Assembly: GCA_028697935.1 (NCBI GenBank)
Contig: JAQVEM010000075.1
Span: 1 to 6,460 of the forward strand
DNA: 6,460 nt
DNA from: Actinomycetota bacterium
GTDB taxonomy: Bacteria > Actinomycetota > Humimicrobiia > Humimicrobiales > Humimicrobiaceae
Direction: 5' to 3'
A program made the translations under genes and the position numbers. This document shows, in pieces, positions 1-5,939 of this stretch. The notes under the pieces were generated by a model. That model made no database searches. It was not told where the DNA came from and saw only the letters and a program-made list of their open reading frames with translations. Every line of letters begins with the position of its first letter. Within the stretch, counting starts at the first letter, position 1.

Positions 1-1866
1 TTTTTCCTTCTCAATCAATTTTTGAATAATTTCTCTTTCAATGCCATCCAAACTATCATTAAGCGAAACAGTTATTTGGTTATCATTTATTCTATTGTTA
101 GATATTTTATCAGATATTTTTTTGCTATCTAAGCTTTCTGAATTTAATATTTTTTGAACCAGATTTGGCTGAATATAATCATCATTATCAACACTTATAA
201 CCAATCTTTCAATTGTATTTTCCAATTGCCTTATATTGCCTGGCCAGTCATAACCTTGCAATATCTTAATACTTTCAGCAGAAACTCCTTTAATCTCTTT
301 CCCAAATTTATACTTATATTTTTTTATAAAAAAATGTACCAGTAATGGGATATCAGAACTTCTCTCATTTAAATTTGGTAATACAATATTTAAAACATTA
401 ATTCTATAATATAGATCTTCCCTGTACTTACCTTCTTTTATTAATTTGGTAAGGTTTTTATTAGTTGAGGTAATTATTCTCACATCAATTGGAATTACCC
501 TATCATCCCCTAAGCGCCTAATTTTTTGTTCTTCTAAAACTCGCAGTAAACGAACTTGAGTGTTTTGAGATATTTCTCCTATTTCATCCAGAAAAATAGT
601 CCCGCCATGGGCTAATTCAAATAAACCCATCTTCCCACCTTTTCTCGCTCCAGTAAAAGCACCCTCTACATAGCCAAAGAGTTCACTTTCCAATATATTA
701 TCGGGAAGTGCAGCACAATTAAAGGCAACAAATGGTTGTTTTTTTCTTTTACTGTAATTATGAATTGATTGTGCAAAAAGCTCTTTCCCTGTTCCGGTAT
801 CACCATAAATCAGGATAGGAGAATCTACCTCAGAAAATCTTTTTGCTTCTTCTTTTAGAGTCCTTATTATTAAGCTCTTCCCAATAATATCCTCAAATTG
901 ATTTTCAGCAATATTGCCTTTGTGATATAACCCTCTTCTTATTCTTTGTTCAGCTTTTTGTATGACAGAAGTATCCTGAAAAGTAATTACACGTCGAACA
1001 GTTTCAGTGTTTATCTTTATAGGAATTATATTGGCAACAATTCTTATTTCTCCAAAATTAAATACCTTACCTTCTATTTTTTGATCACTCTCTAAAACTT
1101 CTGCACTCTCATCTTCTGGAAAGATCTTATATATACTTTCTCCAATCACCTGATATGCACTCTTATTAAATATTTTCTCAGCTTTTGGATTAAAATTATC
1201 AATTATTCCATTCTGATCTACAGTTACTATCCCTTCATAAGCAAAATCTATTATACTTTTAAATCTTTTTGTTTTTTCTAACTCCAATCTCTTTACTCTT
1301 GCTACTCTTTCTGCTTCAAAAACTGATTGTATTAGTGCTTCCTTGCCTGATTCAATTAATATTCCATTCATACCCAGCGTTTTGGCAACTTCAACAGAAA
1401 TATTATCCCCTATTACCCAATTAAAATTATCTTTTTTTACTTCTTCAATTTTTTGTTTAATATAAAAGGAGTCATTATACCAGTCTTCCTCAAGAGTTAA
1501 TCCCTTTATTTCAATCCCCAATACCCTTCCCAATCCTTCTATACCATATGTGAAGGGGTGAAACCCAATAATTGCCATCTTTTTTGCTATTTTTTTTATA
1601 CTGTAGATAGCTTTGATTATGTCAAACCCACTTATCGGAACTCTAACAATTGGAATATCTGATAATTCCTTCTCAATGGCAATTGCAGTCCCTCCCCTAC
1701 TAATTATTACATCTATTCCTTGTTTTTCTAATTCTTTTGACTGTTTAACCCCTTCTTCCAAATCTCCGATCTTCACTATAATTTTTTTATTGAATTCATT
1801 GCAAACTTCAGAGAATATATCTGCTAACTCTCGATAAGGAGCTATAAATCCAATTTTATATTTCAT
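1..1866 (-). CDS. PrpR-type sigma-54-dependent transcriptional activator (3' end cut by window edge)
   Basis: This frame is open for 622 codons from ATG at 1866 to base 1, with no stop, so the C-terminus is missing. It encodes a cytoplasmic enhancer-binding protein that would use ATP hydrolysis to open promoters bound by sigma-54 RNA polymerase. Domains in order: a PrpR_N sensor (about residues 5-186) with the hallmark SRGGT at 56-60 and a GMNGILIESGKEA-type segment near 165-177; a PAS domain (about 202-315); and a sigma-54 AAA+ domain (about 325-555). The AAA+ domain has Walker A GDTGTGKE at 355-362, the sigma-54 contact loop GAFTGA at 402-407, Walker B FLDE ending at D427-E428, and WPGN from 541. 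The final residues (LDGIEREIIQKLIEKEK) look like the start of a Fis-type helix-turn-helix, so roughly 25-30 residues are probably lost. The start has GGAG eight bases upstream. The ATPase looks fully functional. PrpR_N domains sense small organic molecules, but the ligand here is unknown and target genes are probably beyond the left edge. Confidence 0.95.
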   Translation of the reverse strand, partial: MKYKIGFIAPYRELADIFSEVCNEFNKKIIVKIGDLEEGVKQSKELEKQGIDVIISRGGTAIAIEKELSDIPIVRVPISGFDIIKAIYSIKKIAKKMAIIGFHPFTYGIEGLGRVLGIEIKGLTLEEDWYNDSFYIKQKIEEVKKDNFNWVIGDNISVEVAKTLGMNGILIESGKEALIQSVFEAERVARVKRLELEKTKRFKSIIDFAYEGIVTVDQNGIIDNFNPKAEKIFNKSAYQVIGESIYKIFPEDESAEVLESDQKIEGKVFNFGEIRIVANIIPIKINTETVRRVITFQDTSVIQKAEQRIRRGLYHKGNIAENQFEDIIGKSLIIRTLKEEAKRFSEVDSPILIYGDTGTGKELFAQSIHNYSKRKKQPFVAFNCAALPDNILESELFGYVEGAFTGARKGGKMGLFELAHGGTIFLDEIGEISQNTQVRLLRVLEEQKIRRLGDDRVIPIDVRIITSTNKNLTKLIKEGKYREDLYYRINVLNIVLPNLNERSSDIPLLVHFFIKKYKYKFGKEIKGVSAESIKILQGYDWPGNIRQLENTIERLVISVDNDDYIQPNLVQKILNSESLDSKKISDKISNNRINDNQITVSLNDSLDGIEREIIQKLIEKEK

Positions 1867-1874
1867 TGATACAT

Positions 1875-1878
1875 CTCC
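1875..1878 (-). promoter_or_regulatory. Ribosome binding site of the sigma-54 activator
   Basis: GGAG on the minus strand lies eight bases before the ATG at 1864-1866. It supports this start. The only other nearby ATG, which overlaps the GGAG, is out of frame and meets a stop after two codons. Confidence 0.75.
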
Positions 1879-1900
1879 ACTTTAATGTCTTAAAACCTTA

Positions 1901-1914
1901 ATAATTTAAATTAT
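1901..1914. repeat. Perfect 14-base palindrome overlapping the candidate -10 box
   Basis: ATAATTTAAATTAT reads identically on both strands and overlaps the TATAAT/TATATA element of the activator's candidate promoter. Its position would suit an operator. It is made only of A and T, so chance occurrence in AT-rich DNA is a real alternative. Confidence 0.4.
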
Positions 1915-1940
1915 ATACCCATAACGCATAAAAACGTAAA
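1910..1940 (-). promoter_or_regulatory. Candidate sigma-A-type promoter for the sigma-54 activator
   Basis: On the minus strand, TTTACG (1935-1940, four of six consensus bases) is followed after 17 bases by TATATA (1912-1917). A perfect TATAAT at 1910-1915 gives a 19-base spacer instead. The promoter lies in the 95-base spacer after polX, so the activator could be expressed independently of polX. The region is AT-rich, which raises the chance of a false match. No -24/-12 (GG-N10-GC) sigma-54 element was seen here. Confidence 0.45.
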
Positions 1941-1961
1941 CCAAGTTTTGTTTATTTAAGT

Positions 1962-3683
1962 TTATTTTTTCTTTAATATGGATTTTATTTTATCTAGAGG
2001 GAGTGTGTTTAAAAGGTTTTCTTTTTCAAGCCATCCTCGCCTGGCAATTGTTATTCCATAATACATATTGTCCAGAGTTGAAATTTGGTGGGCATCACTA
2101 CCAATAGAGAGCAAAACACCTTGCTCCTTAGCACTTCTGGTATATATATCATTTAAATCCATCCTCTCAAGAGAGGCATTAATCTCTAATACTGTGTTTG
2201 TTCGGGCGGCAATTTGAATAATTTCTTGAATATCTACATCATAAGCTTCCCTATAACCAATAATTCTACCTGTAGGATGGGCTATTATATCAACTAAGGG
2301 ATTTTCCATTGCCTTTTTCAATCGTTCAGTAAGTTTTTTTCTTTCCTGCCTTAGACCGGAATGGATAGCGGCAATAACGATATCAAGCTTTTGTAATACT
2401 TTATCTGGGGTATCGAGGGTCCCATCTGGTTTAATATCAACTTCGATTCCTTTTAAAACTGTTATACCATCGATTTTTTGATTCACTTGCTCGATTTTTT
2501 TTATCTGTTCCAAAAGCCTTTGTTCATCCAATCCTCCCGCAATATGGAGTGACTGAGAATGGTCGGTGATAGCTATATATTGGTACCCCCTTTGCCTGGC
2601 AGCCACTGCCATTTCCTCAATGGTATTAATCCCATCACTATCTATTGTATGAATATGGAAGTCTCCCTTTATATCACTTATTTCAACCAGATTGGGCAAT
2701 GTCTTGTTTTGCGCTGCTTCAAACTCACCCCTGTCTTCTCTCAGCTCAGGCATAATATAGGGTAGTTCTAATATTCTATAGATTTCTTCTTCCTCTTCAC
2801 CGGCAATCTTTTTGTCATCTTTAACCTGAAATACTCCATATTCATTGATTTTTAAACCCATCCTTACTGCTATCTCTCTCAAATGAACATTATGAGCCTG
2901 GGAACCGGTAAAGTATAACAGAGCAGCACCAAAACTATCGGGAGCAACCACTCTTAAATCCACCTGAATATCTTGATGAGTCAATATAGCTGATTTAGTT
3001 AATCCCTCTGCCAGTACTTCTTTTACCTGTGATAGATGAATGAACTTGTTCATTATTTTTTCTGGATTTTTAGAAGCAATTAGTATATCTATATCGCCAA
3101 TAGTATCCCTTCTACGCCTTATGCTACCGGCAATACTGATCCTGTCAACTTCTCCCAATGGCTTAAATTCACCAACTATCTCTTCAGCGATGGGTAGAGC
3201 CGCTCCCAGGAGGGTTCTTTGTTCTCTTCTCTTATATAATTCTATTCCTCTTAGAATATTCTTTTCTGCTTTTACTCCCATTCCAGGAAGGTTCTGTAAT
3301 TTATGTTGAAGAGCAGCCTCTTCTAATTCTTTGACACTAGTGATATTTAGTTCCTCATAAAAGAGTTTTGCTTTACGAGGCCCTATATCCGGGACATTCA
3401 ATAATTCAAATACTCCCTCTGGGATACTCTTTTTTAGCTTCTCATAATATTCCAATCTGCCTGTTTCAACTAATTCTCCAATTTTTTGGGCAATTGCCTC
3501 TCCCACCCCTGGAATCTCATTCAATTTATCCAACCTGTAGAGAGTCTCAGCCTCCATGGGTAAATTCTCCAGAGTAGCAGCCACTCTTTCATAGGCTCTA
3601 ATTTTAAATACATTTTCATCTTTTATCTTCAGAATTCGGGCAATATTAGCAAAGATGTCAGCTAATTCTGCATTTTTTACCAT
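1962..3683 (-). CDS. polX: DNA polymerase/3'-5' exonuclease PolX (family X polymerase with PHP domain)
   Basis: This 573-residue protein has the full bacterial PolX architecture and usual length. Residues 1-150 form the helix-hairpin-helix-rich DNA-binding part, with hairpins IPGVGEAIAQKI (57-68), VPDIGPRKAK (97-106) and LPGMGVKAEKNI (132-143). The family X nucleotidyltransferase core follows, with GS at 186-187 and the metal-binding aspartates D197, D199 (GDIDI) and D242 (VDLR). The C-terminal PHP phosphoesterase domain begins near 340 and keeps its metal ligands: H343 and H345 (FHIHT), D350, H375 (TDHS), E414 (GIEVD), H441 (AIHSG), H469 (AHPTGR), D530 and H532 (GSDAH). Enzymes of this type fill short gaps in base excision repair, and the PHP domain gives 3'-5' exonuclease and, in studied relatives, AP-endonuclease activity. 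All catalytic residues I can check are intact, so both activities are predicted. It starts at ATG 3683 with a weak GAGAAG site seven bases upstream and is divergent from the uracil-DNA glycosylase gene. Confidence 0.97.
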   Translation of the reverse strand: MVKNAELADIFANIARILKIKDENVFKIRAYERVAATLENLPMEAETLYRLDKLNEIPGVGEAIAQKIGELVETGRLEYYEKLKKSIPEGVFELLNVPDIGPRKAKLFYEELNITSVKELEEAALQHKLQNLPGMGVKAEKNILRGIELYKRREQRTLLGAALPIAEEIVGEFKPLGEVDRISIAGSIRRRRDTIGDIDILIASKNPEKIMNKFIHLSQVKEVLAEGLTKSAILTHQDIQVDLRVVAPDSFGAALLYFTGSQAHNVHLREIAVRMGLKINEYGVFQVKDDKKIAGEEEEEIYRILELPYIMPELREDRGEFEAAQNKTLPNLVEISDIKGDFHIHTIDSDGINTIEEMAVAARQRGYQYIAITDHSQSLHIAGGLDEQRLLEQIKKIEQVNQKIDGITVLKGIEVDIKPDGTLDTPDKVLQKLDIVIAAIHSGLRQERKKLTERLKKAMENPLVDIIAHPTGRIIGYREAYDVDIQEIIQIAARTNTVLEINASLERMDLNDIYTRSAKEQGVLLSIGSDAHQISTLDNMYYGITIARRGWLEKENLLNTLPLDKIKSILKKK

Positions 3684-3700
3684 AACTAATCTTCTCTTTT

Positions 3701-3717
3701 ATTGATTCAAAATCAAT
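3701..3717. repeat. Short inverted repeat in the polX leader
   Basis: ATTGATT (3701-3707) and AATCAAT (3711-3717) form a perfect seven-base stem around a three-base loop. It lies between the candidate polX promoter and its weak ribosome site, so it would be in the mRNA leader. It could be a weak hairpin or a protein-binding site. The stem is almost all A/T. Confidence 0.45.
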
Positions 3718-3733
3718 TTTAATAGTTCTTACT

Positions 3734-3762
3734 ATCATACCATAAAGAGTAAAATAAGATAA
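3734..3762 (-). promoter_or_regulatory. Candidate extended -10 promoter for polX
   Basis: On the minus strand the -10 element is TATGAT (3734-3739), preceded by TGG to give an extended -10 (TGnTATGAT). A poor -35, TTATCT (3757-3762), lies 17 bases upstream. Transcription would begin near 3727 and leave a leader of about 44 bases before the ATG at 3683. The extended -10 is the strongest part of the case. Confidence 0.5.
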
Positions 3763-3802
3763 CCTGAGTTACAAGCTCCACACAATTTTTATTATTAGTT
3801 CA

Positions 3803-3820
3803 CTGAATTTTTTAATTCAG
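3803..3820. repeat. Inverted repeat CTGAATT-N4-AATTCAG, possible operator
   Basis: CTGAATT (3803-3809) and AATTCAG (3814-3820) are perfect complements separated by four T bases. The site lies in the divergent gap, upstream of the candidate polX promoter. It is not followed by a T-run on either strand, so a terminator role is unlikely. It matches neither the Gram-positive SOS box (CGAAC-N4-GTTCG) nor the enterobacterial LexA box exactly (CTG-N10-CAG; here the spacing is 12). Confidence 0.45.
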
Positions 3821-3842
3821 GACTTAAACTAAACTCCCTTGT

Positions 3843-3872
3843 TTGTTGTGTTTCCTCATGATAGAATATTAT
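3843..3872 (+). promoter_or_regulatory. Weak candidate promoter for the uracil-DNA glycosylase operon
   Basis: TTGTTG (3843-3848) is followed after 18 bases by TATTAT (3867-3872), with TATATT at 3870-3875 as an overlapping alternative. It would give a leader of about 180 bases, which is long. The -35 matches only half of the consensus. It is the best of several poor options; a TAAAAT closer to the gene (4042-4047) sits too near the ribosome site to work. Confidence 0.2.
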
Positions 3873-4049
3873 ATTAGAAATGTAGATTAAAGACGCTTTT
3901 AGTTATTAGAAAATAGATATGCAGAGAATATAAAATCAAAAAGAATAGCTGAAAGAAACCGAGTGAAAATTAAACCCTACATAGAAATAGTAAAAACCAG
4001 CTGCTTTAATAGTTTAATTTGTTTACTACTTTTATCACTGTTAAAATCT

Positions 4050-4055
4050 GAGGTG
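4050..4055 (+). promoter_or_regulatory. Ribosome binding site of the uracil-DNA glycosylase gene
   Basis: GAGGTG lies four bases before the ATG at 4060 and ten bases before a second in-frame ATG at 4066. The first spacing is a little short and the second a little long, so the site does not settle which ATG is used. The difference is two residues, both before the conserved domain. Confidence 0.7.
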
Positions 4056-4059
4056 TTTT

Positions 4060-4647
4060 ATGGATATGCCCACAATTTCGCTAACTATGGAGGAATTGGC
4101 TGAAAAAATTAGAGATTGTCAAAAATGCCCCTTATCTCAAACCAGGAAAAAGGCAGTCCCTGGGGAAGGCAGCCATAATAGTGTTGTTATGTTTGTAGGA
4201 GAAGCTCCTGGAGGGGATGAAGATAGAGAAGGTCTCCCATTCATAGGCAGAGCCGGCCAGCTCTTTACCCGTATATTGCAATCAGTACAGATAGAGAGAA
4301 AGGATGTATTTATTACCAATATAGTTAAATGCAGACCGCCTCAAAATAGAAATCCCAATAAGAGTGAAATTGAAATTTGCCTACCCTATCTGGAAAGCCA
4401 GATTGCATTAATAAATCCCAGGATTATTGTTACCCTGGGCAGTGTACCAACAAAATGTCTCTTAAATACAGATGACGCTATTTCCAGACTCAGAGGCCAG
4501 TGGTTTCCCTGGCTGGGAGGAATTAAGATATTCCCTATGTTTCATCCCAGCTATCTTCTGAGGCATCAAGAGGCCACACCTGGTAGCCCTAAAGAATTGA
4601 CCTGGCGCGATATCCAAGAGCTTAAAAGAATGTTAAGTAAAATTTGA
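4060..4647 (+). CDS. Uracil-DNA glycosylase, family 4 (iron-sulfur type)
   Basis: This 195-residue cytoplasmic enzyme would remove uracil from DNA by cleaving the N-glycosidic bond, the first step of base excision repair. The family 4 signatures are intact. Cysteines C20 and C23 (CQKC), C91 and C107 have the spacing of the four [4Fe-4S] ligands. The first active-site motif is GEAPGGDEDREGLPF at 47-61, TNIVKCRPPQNRNP at 86-99 carries the uracil-contacting Asn (N87), and HPSYLLR at 162-168 carries the conserved His (H162). The length is normal for the family. The gene is divergent from polX and is followed 78 bases later by a Nif3-like gene on the same strand, with no credible promoter between, so those two are probably cotranscribed. 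The pairing with PolX across the gap is consistent with a repair role. Family assignment is firm; uracil specificity follows from family 4 and is not proven from sequence. Confidence 0.96.
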   Translation: MDMPTISLTMEELAEKIRDCQKCPLSQTRKKAVPGEGSHNSVVMFVGEAPGGDEDREGLPFIGRAGQLFTRILQSVQIERKDVFITNIVKCRPPQNRNPNKSEIEICLPYLESQIALINPRIIVTLGSVPTKCLLNTDDAISRLRGQWFPWLGGIKIFPMFHPSYLLRHQEATPGSPKELTWRDIQELKRMLSKI

Positions 4648-4669
4648 AAAATATTCATAAAATCTGCAG

Positions 4670-4692
4670 TGTAGTTAAAATCATTTACTACA
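4670..4692 (+). repeat. Stem-loop 1 in the glycosylase-Nif3 spacer
   Basis: TGTAGT-AAA (with one bulged T at 4676) pairs with TTTACTACA across an ATCA tetraloop, giving a nine-pair stem. It lies 23 bases after the glycosylase stop. No T-run follows directly (the next bases are TTCCTCTTT), so it is at best a weak terminator or an mRNA-processing or stabilising element. Confidence 0.45.
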
Positions 4693-4712
4693 TTCCTCTT
4701 TAGAAAGGAATG
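4691..4712 (+). promoter_or_regulatory. Stem-loop 2, enclosing the Shine-Dalgarno-like AAGGAA of the Nif3 gene
   Basis: CATTCCT (4691-4697) is perfectly complementary to AGGAATG (4706-4712), with an eight-base loop. The 3' arm contains the only AGGA-like ribosome site before the Nif3 gene, so folding would hide it. The AGGA is 16 bases from the ATG, which is long, so its role as the true ribosome site is uncertain. The stem abuts stem-loop 1 and shares two bases with it. Confidence 0.4.
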
Positions 4713-4725
4713 AAAAGATTTATTT

Positions 4726-5817
4726 ATGAAACTAAGAGAACTGATAGATATTATTGATGTGTTTGCACCCTTTTTTCTGCAGCAGGATTTTGACAACAGT
4801 GGTGTTCAATATGCTGATCTTGATGGAAATATAGATAAAATATTAATATGTCTTGATGTTACATCTGAGATGATGGAAGAAGCAGTTAAGCAAAATTGTA
4901 ATACTATTCTATCCCACCACCCCATCTTCTTTAAACCCATCACTAACATTACCAGGCAGGAAAGTCCAATAGTCTTCCAGCTAGCACATCATCACCTCAA
5001 TTCGATAGCAGTACACACTAACTATGACCTGGCAGAAAATGGTTTAAATGATTATGTTGGCAAGATACTAGGTTTGAAAAAGATTGATTGCTTGGAGCCT
5101 TCTTCAGAAAAAATATTTAAACTGGCCCTATATGTACCTGAAAAATACCGGGAAGGCCTTTTGAATTCTCTTTTTAAGGCCGGTGCTGGAAATATTGGTA
5201 ATTATGACGAAACATCATTTACCTTCTCCGGGAAAGGTTCCTTTAAGCCACTGGAAGGAGCAAAGCCCTTTATAGGAAAAACAGAGAAAAGAGAATTGGT
5301 TGATGAAACAAAGATTGAAACAGTTTTTCGAGAGAGGGATTTTGATAAAATAATTGAGGCTATCTACGAAAACCATCCCTATGAGGAGCCAGCTTATGAT
5401 ATTTATCAATTAAAAACTAATACAAAGTCAGGAATTGGCCTAATTGCCACAGCAACTTCGGAACAAACCCTGACAGATTTCGTTAAAAATATAAAAAATA
5501 TACTTAATATTCCCTATCTGAGAATAGTTCAAGCAAACAATAAAAAGGTTAAAACTATTGCTCTGTGTACCGGAAGTGGCGGTTCTCTGATTGATCAGGC
5601 TTACCAGAAAAAGGCAGATATCCTGATTACCGGAGATGTCAAACACCATGAAGCATTAAGAGCTAAAGAGATAGGGTTAAATATTATTGACATTGAGCAT
5701 TTTTATACAGAAAAATATTTTGTCCCTGCCATTTCCGAACAACTCATTGAGGCACAGGTTCCAAAAGATATGTTGATTGCCAGCAAAAAAATGAACTCCC
5801 CTTTTCAACTCTTCTAA
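4726..5817 (+). CDS. Nif3-like dinuclear metal-centre protein (YqfO type)
   Basis: This 363-residue protein belongs to the Nif3 family, often labelled GTP cyclohydrolase 1 type 2 homolog; its physiological role is not settled. The long YqfO form is seen. The N-terminal half of the Nif3 fold (1 to about 128) carries ligands H64-H65 (SHHP) and D101 (HTNYD). A PII/CutA-like insert (about 129-230) includes the AGAGNIGNY segment (152-160) and HPYEEPAYDIYQL (217-229). The C-terminal half (about 233-360) has TGDVKHHEA (302-310) and metal ligands H325 and E329 in EHFYTEK. All expected metal residues are present. In the common CSF triad after the AGAG segment, Thr replaces Cys (T163). The ATG at 4726 is the earliest possible start, because an in-frame TGA lies at 4711-4713. 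The gene follows the glycosylase rather than trmK, its frequent Firmicutes neighbour. It probably depends on the upstream promoter, with local stem-loops as possible control. Confidence 0.95.
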   Translation: MKLRELIDIIDVFAPFFLQQDFDNSGVQYADLDGNIDKILICLDVTSEMMEEAVKQNCNTILSHHPIFFKPITNITRQESPIVFQLAHHHLNSIAVHTNYDLAENGLNDYVGKILGLKKIDCLEPSSEKIFKLALYVPEKYREGLLNSLFKAGAGNIGNYDETSFTFSGKGSFKPLEGAKPFIGKTEKRELVDETKIETVFRERDFDKIIEAIYENHPYEEPAYDIYQLKTNTKSGIGLIATATSEQTLTDFVKNIKNILNIPYLRIVQANNKKVKTIALCTGSGGSLIDQAYQKKADILITGDVKHHEALRAKEIGLNIIDIEHFYTEKYFVPAISEQLIEAQVPKDMLIASKKMNSPFQLF

Positions 5818-5909
5818 TCCCCTTAACCTTGTTGCCTTTTTTTGATTGTTATTCGAAATCCAATAAACTAGATAAGGTTTCCCGGTAAATATTTCAATCG
5901 ATTATCCTT

Positions 5910-5933
5910 TAAATTATTATTAACCATAATTTA
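5910..5933. repeat. All-A/T stem-loop in the convergent spacer
   Basis: TAAATTAT (5910-5917) and ATAATTTA (5926-5933) form a perfect eight-base stem with an eight-base loop. It lies six bases beyond the stop of the small Cys-rich gene, between two convergent genes. This is where a two-way 3'-end structure would be expected, but there is no G/C in the stem and no T-run on either side, so a terminator call is weak. Confidence 0.35.
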
Positions 5934-5939
5934 GCCTTG

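Larger units (their letters stand above)
3684..4059. other. Non-coding gap between divergent polX and uracil-DNA glycosylase genes
   Basis: These 376 bases contain no supportable gene; the longest ATG-started frames I checked are about ten codons and have no ribosome site. The gap holds the polX leader hairpin and promoter, a second inverted repeat at 3803-3820, and several weak -10-like matches facing the glycosylase gene, such as TATTAT at 3867-3872 and TATAAA at 3929-3934. The stretch 3880-4045 is A-rich and otherwise featureless to me. No riboswitch, tRNA or terminator was recognised. Confidence 0.6.

Noticed and set aside
1613..1837. Rightward 74-codon frame over the activator's sensor domain
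   Set aside because: Antisense to the conserved PrpR_N coding sequence; no ribosome site and no recognisable protein pattern.
2559..3577. Rightward reading frames of 68-89 codons lying over polX
   Set aside because: They are antisense shadows of polX, whose catalytic motifs are all intact on the other strand.
3803..3820. Inverted repeat read as an intrinsic terminator
   Set aside because: No T-run follows on either strand, the stem is mostly A/T, and no gene ends nearby in the right direction; both flanking genes start here.
3858..3890. Ten-codon frame from ATG at 3858 in the divergent gap
   Set aside because: No ribosome site, very short, and the sequence is simple A/T-rich DNA.
4019..4047. 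TTGTTT-17-TAAAAT as the glycosylase promoter
   Set aside because: Transcription would begin inside or after the GAGGTG ribosome site at 4050-4055, leaving no usable leader.
4644..4681. TTGAAA (4644-4649) as the -35 of a separate Nif3 promoter
   Set aside because: The nearest TAAAAT boxes lie 7 or 26 bases away, outside any workable spacing.
5837..5843. T7 run after the Nif3 gene as a rho-independent terminator
   Set aside because: The preceding bases (CCCCTTAACCTTGTTGCC) have no complementary upstream arm, so no hairpin precedes the T-run.
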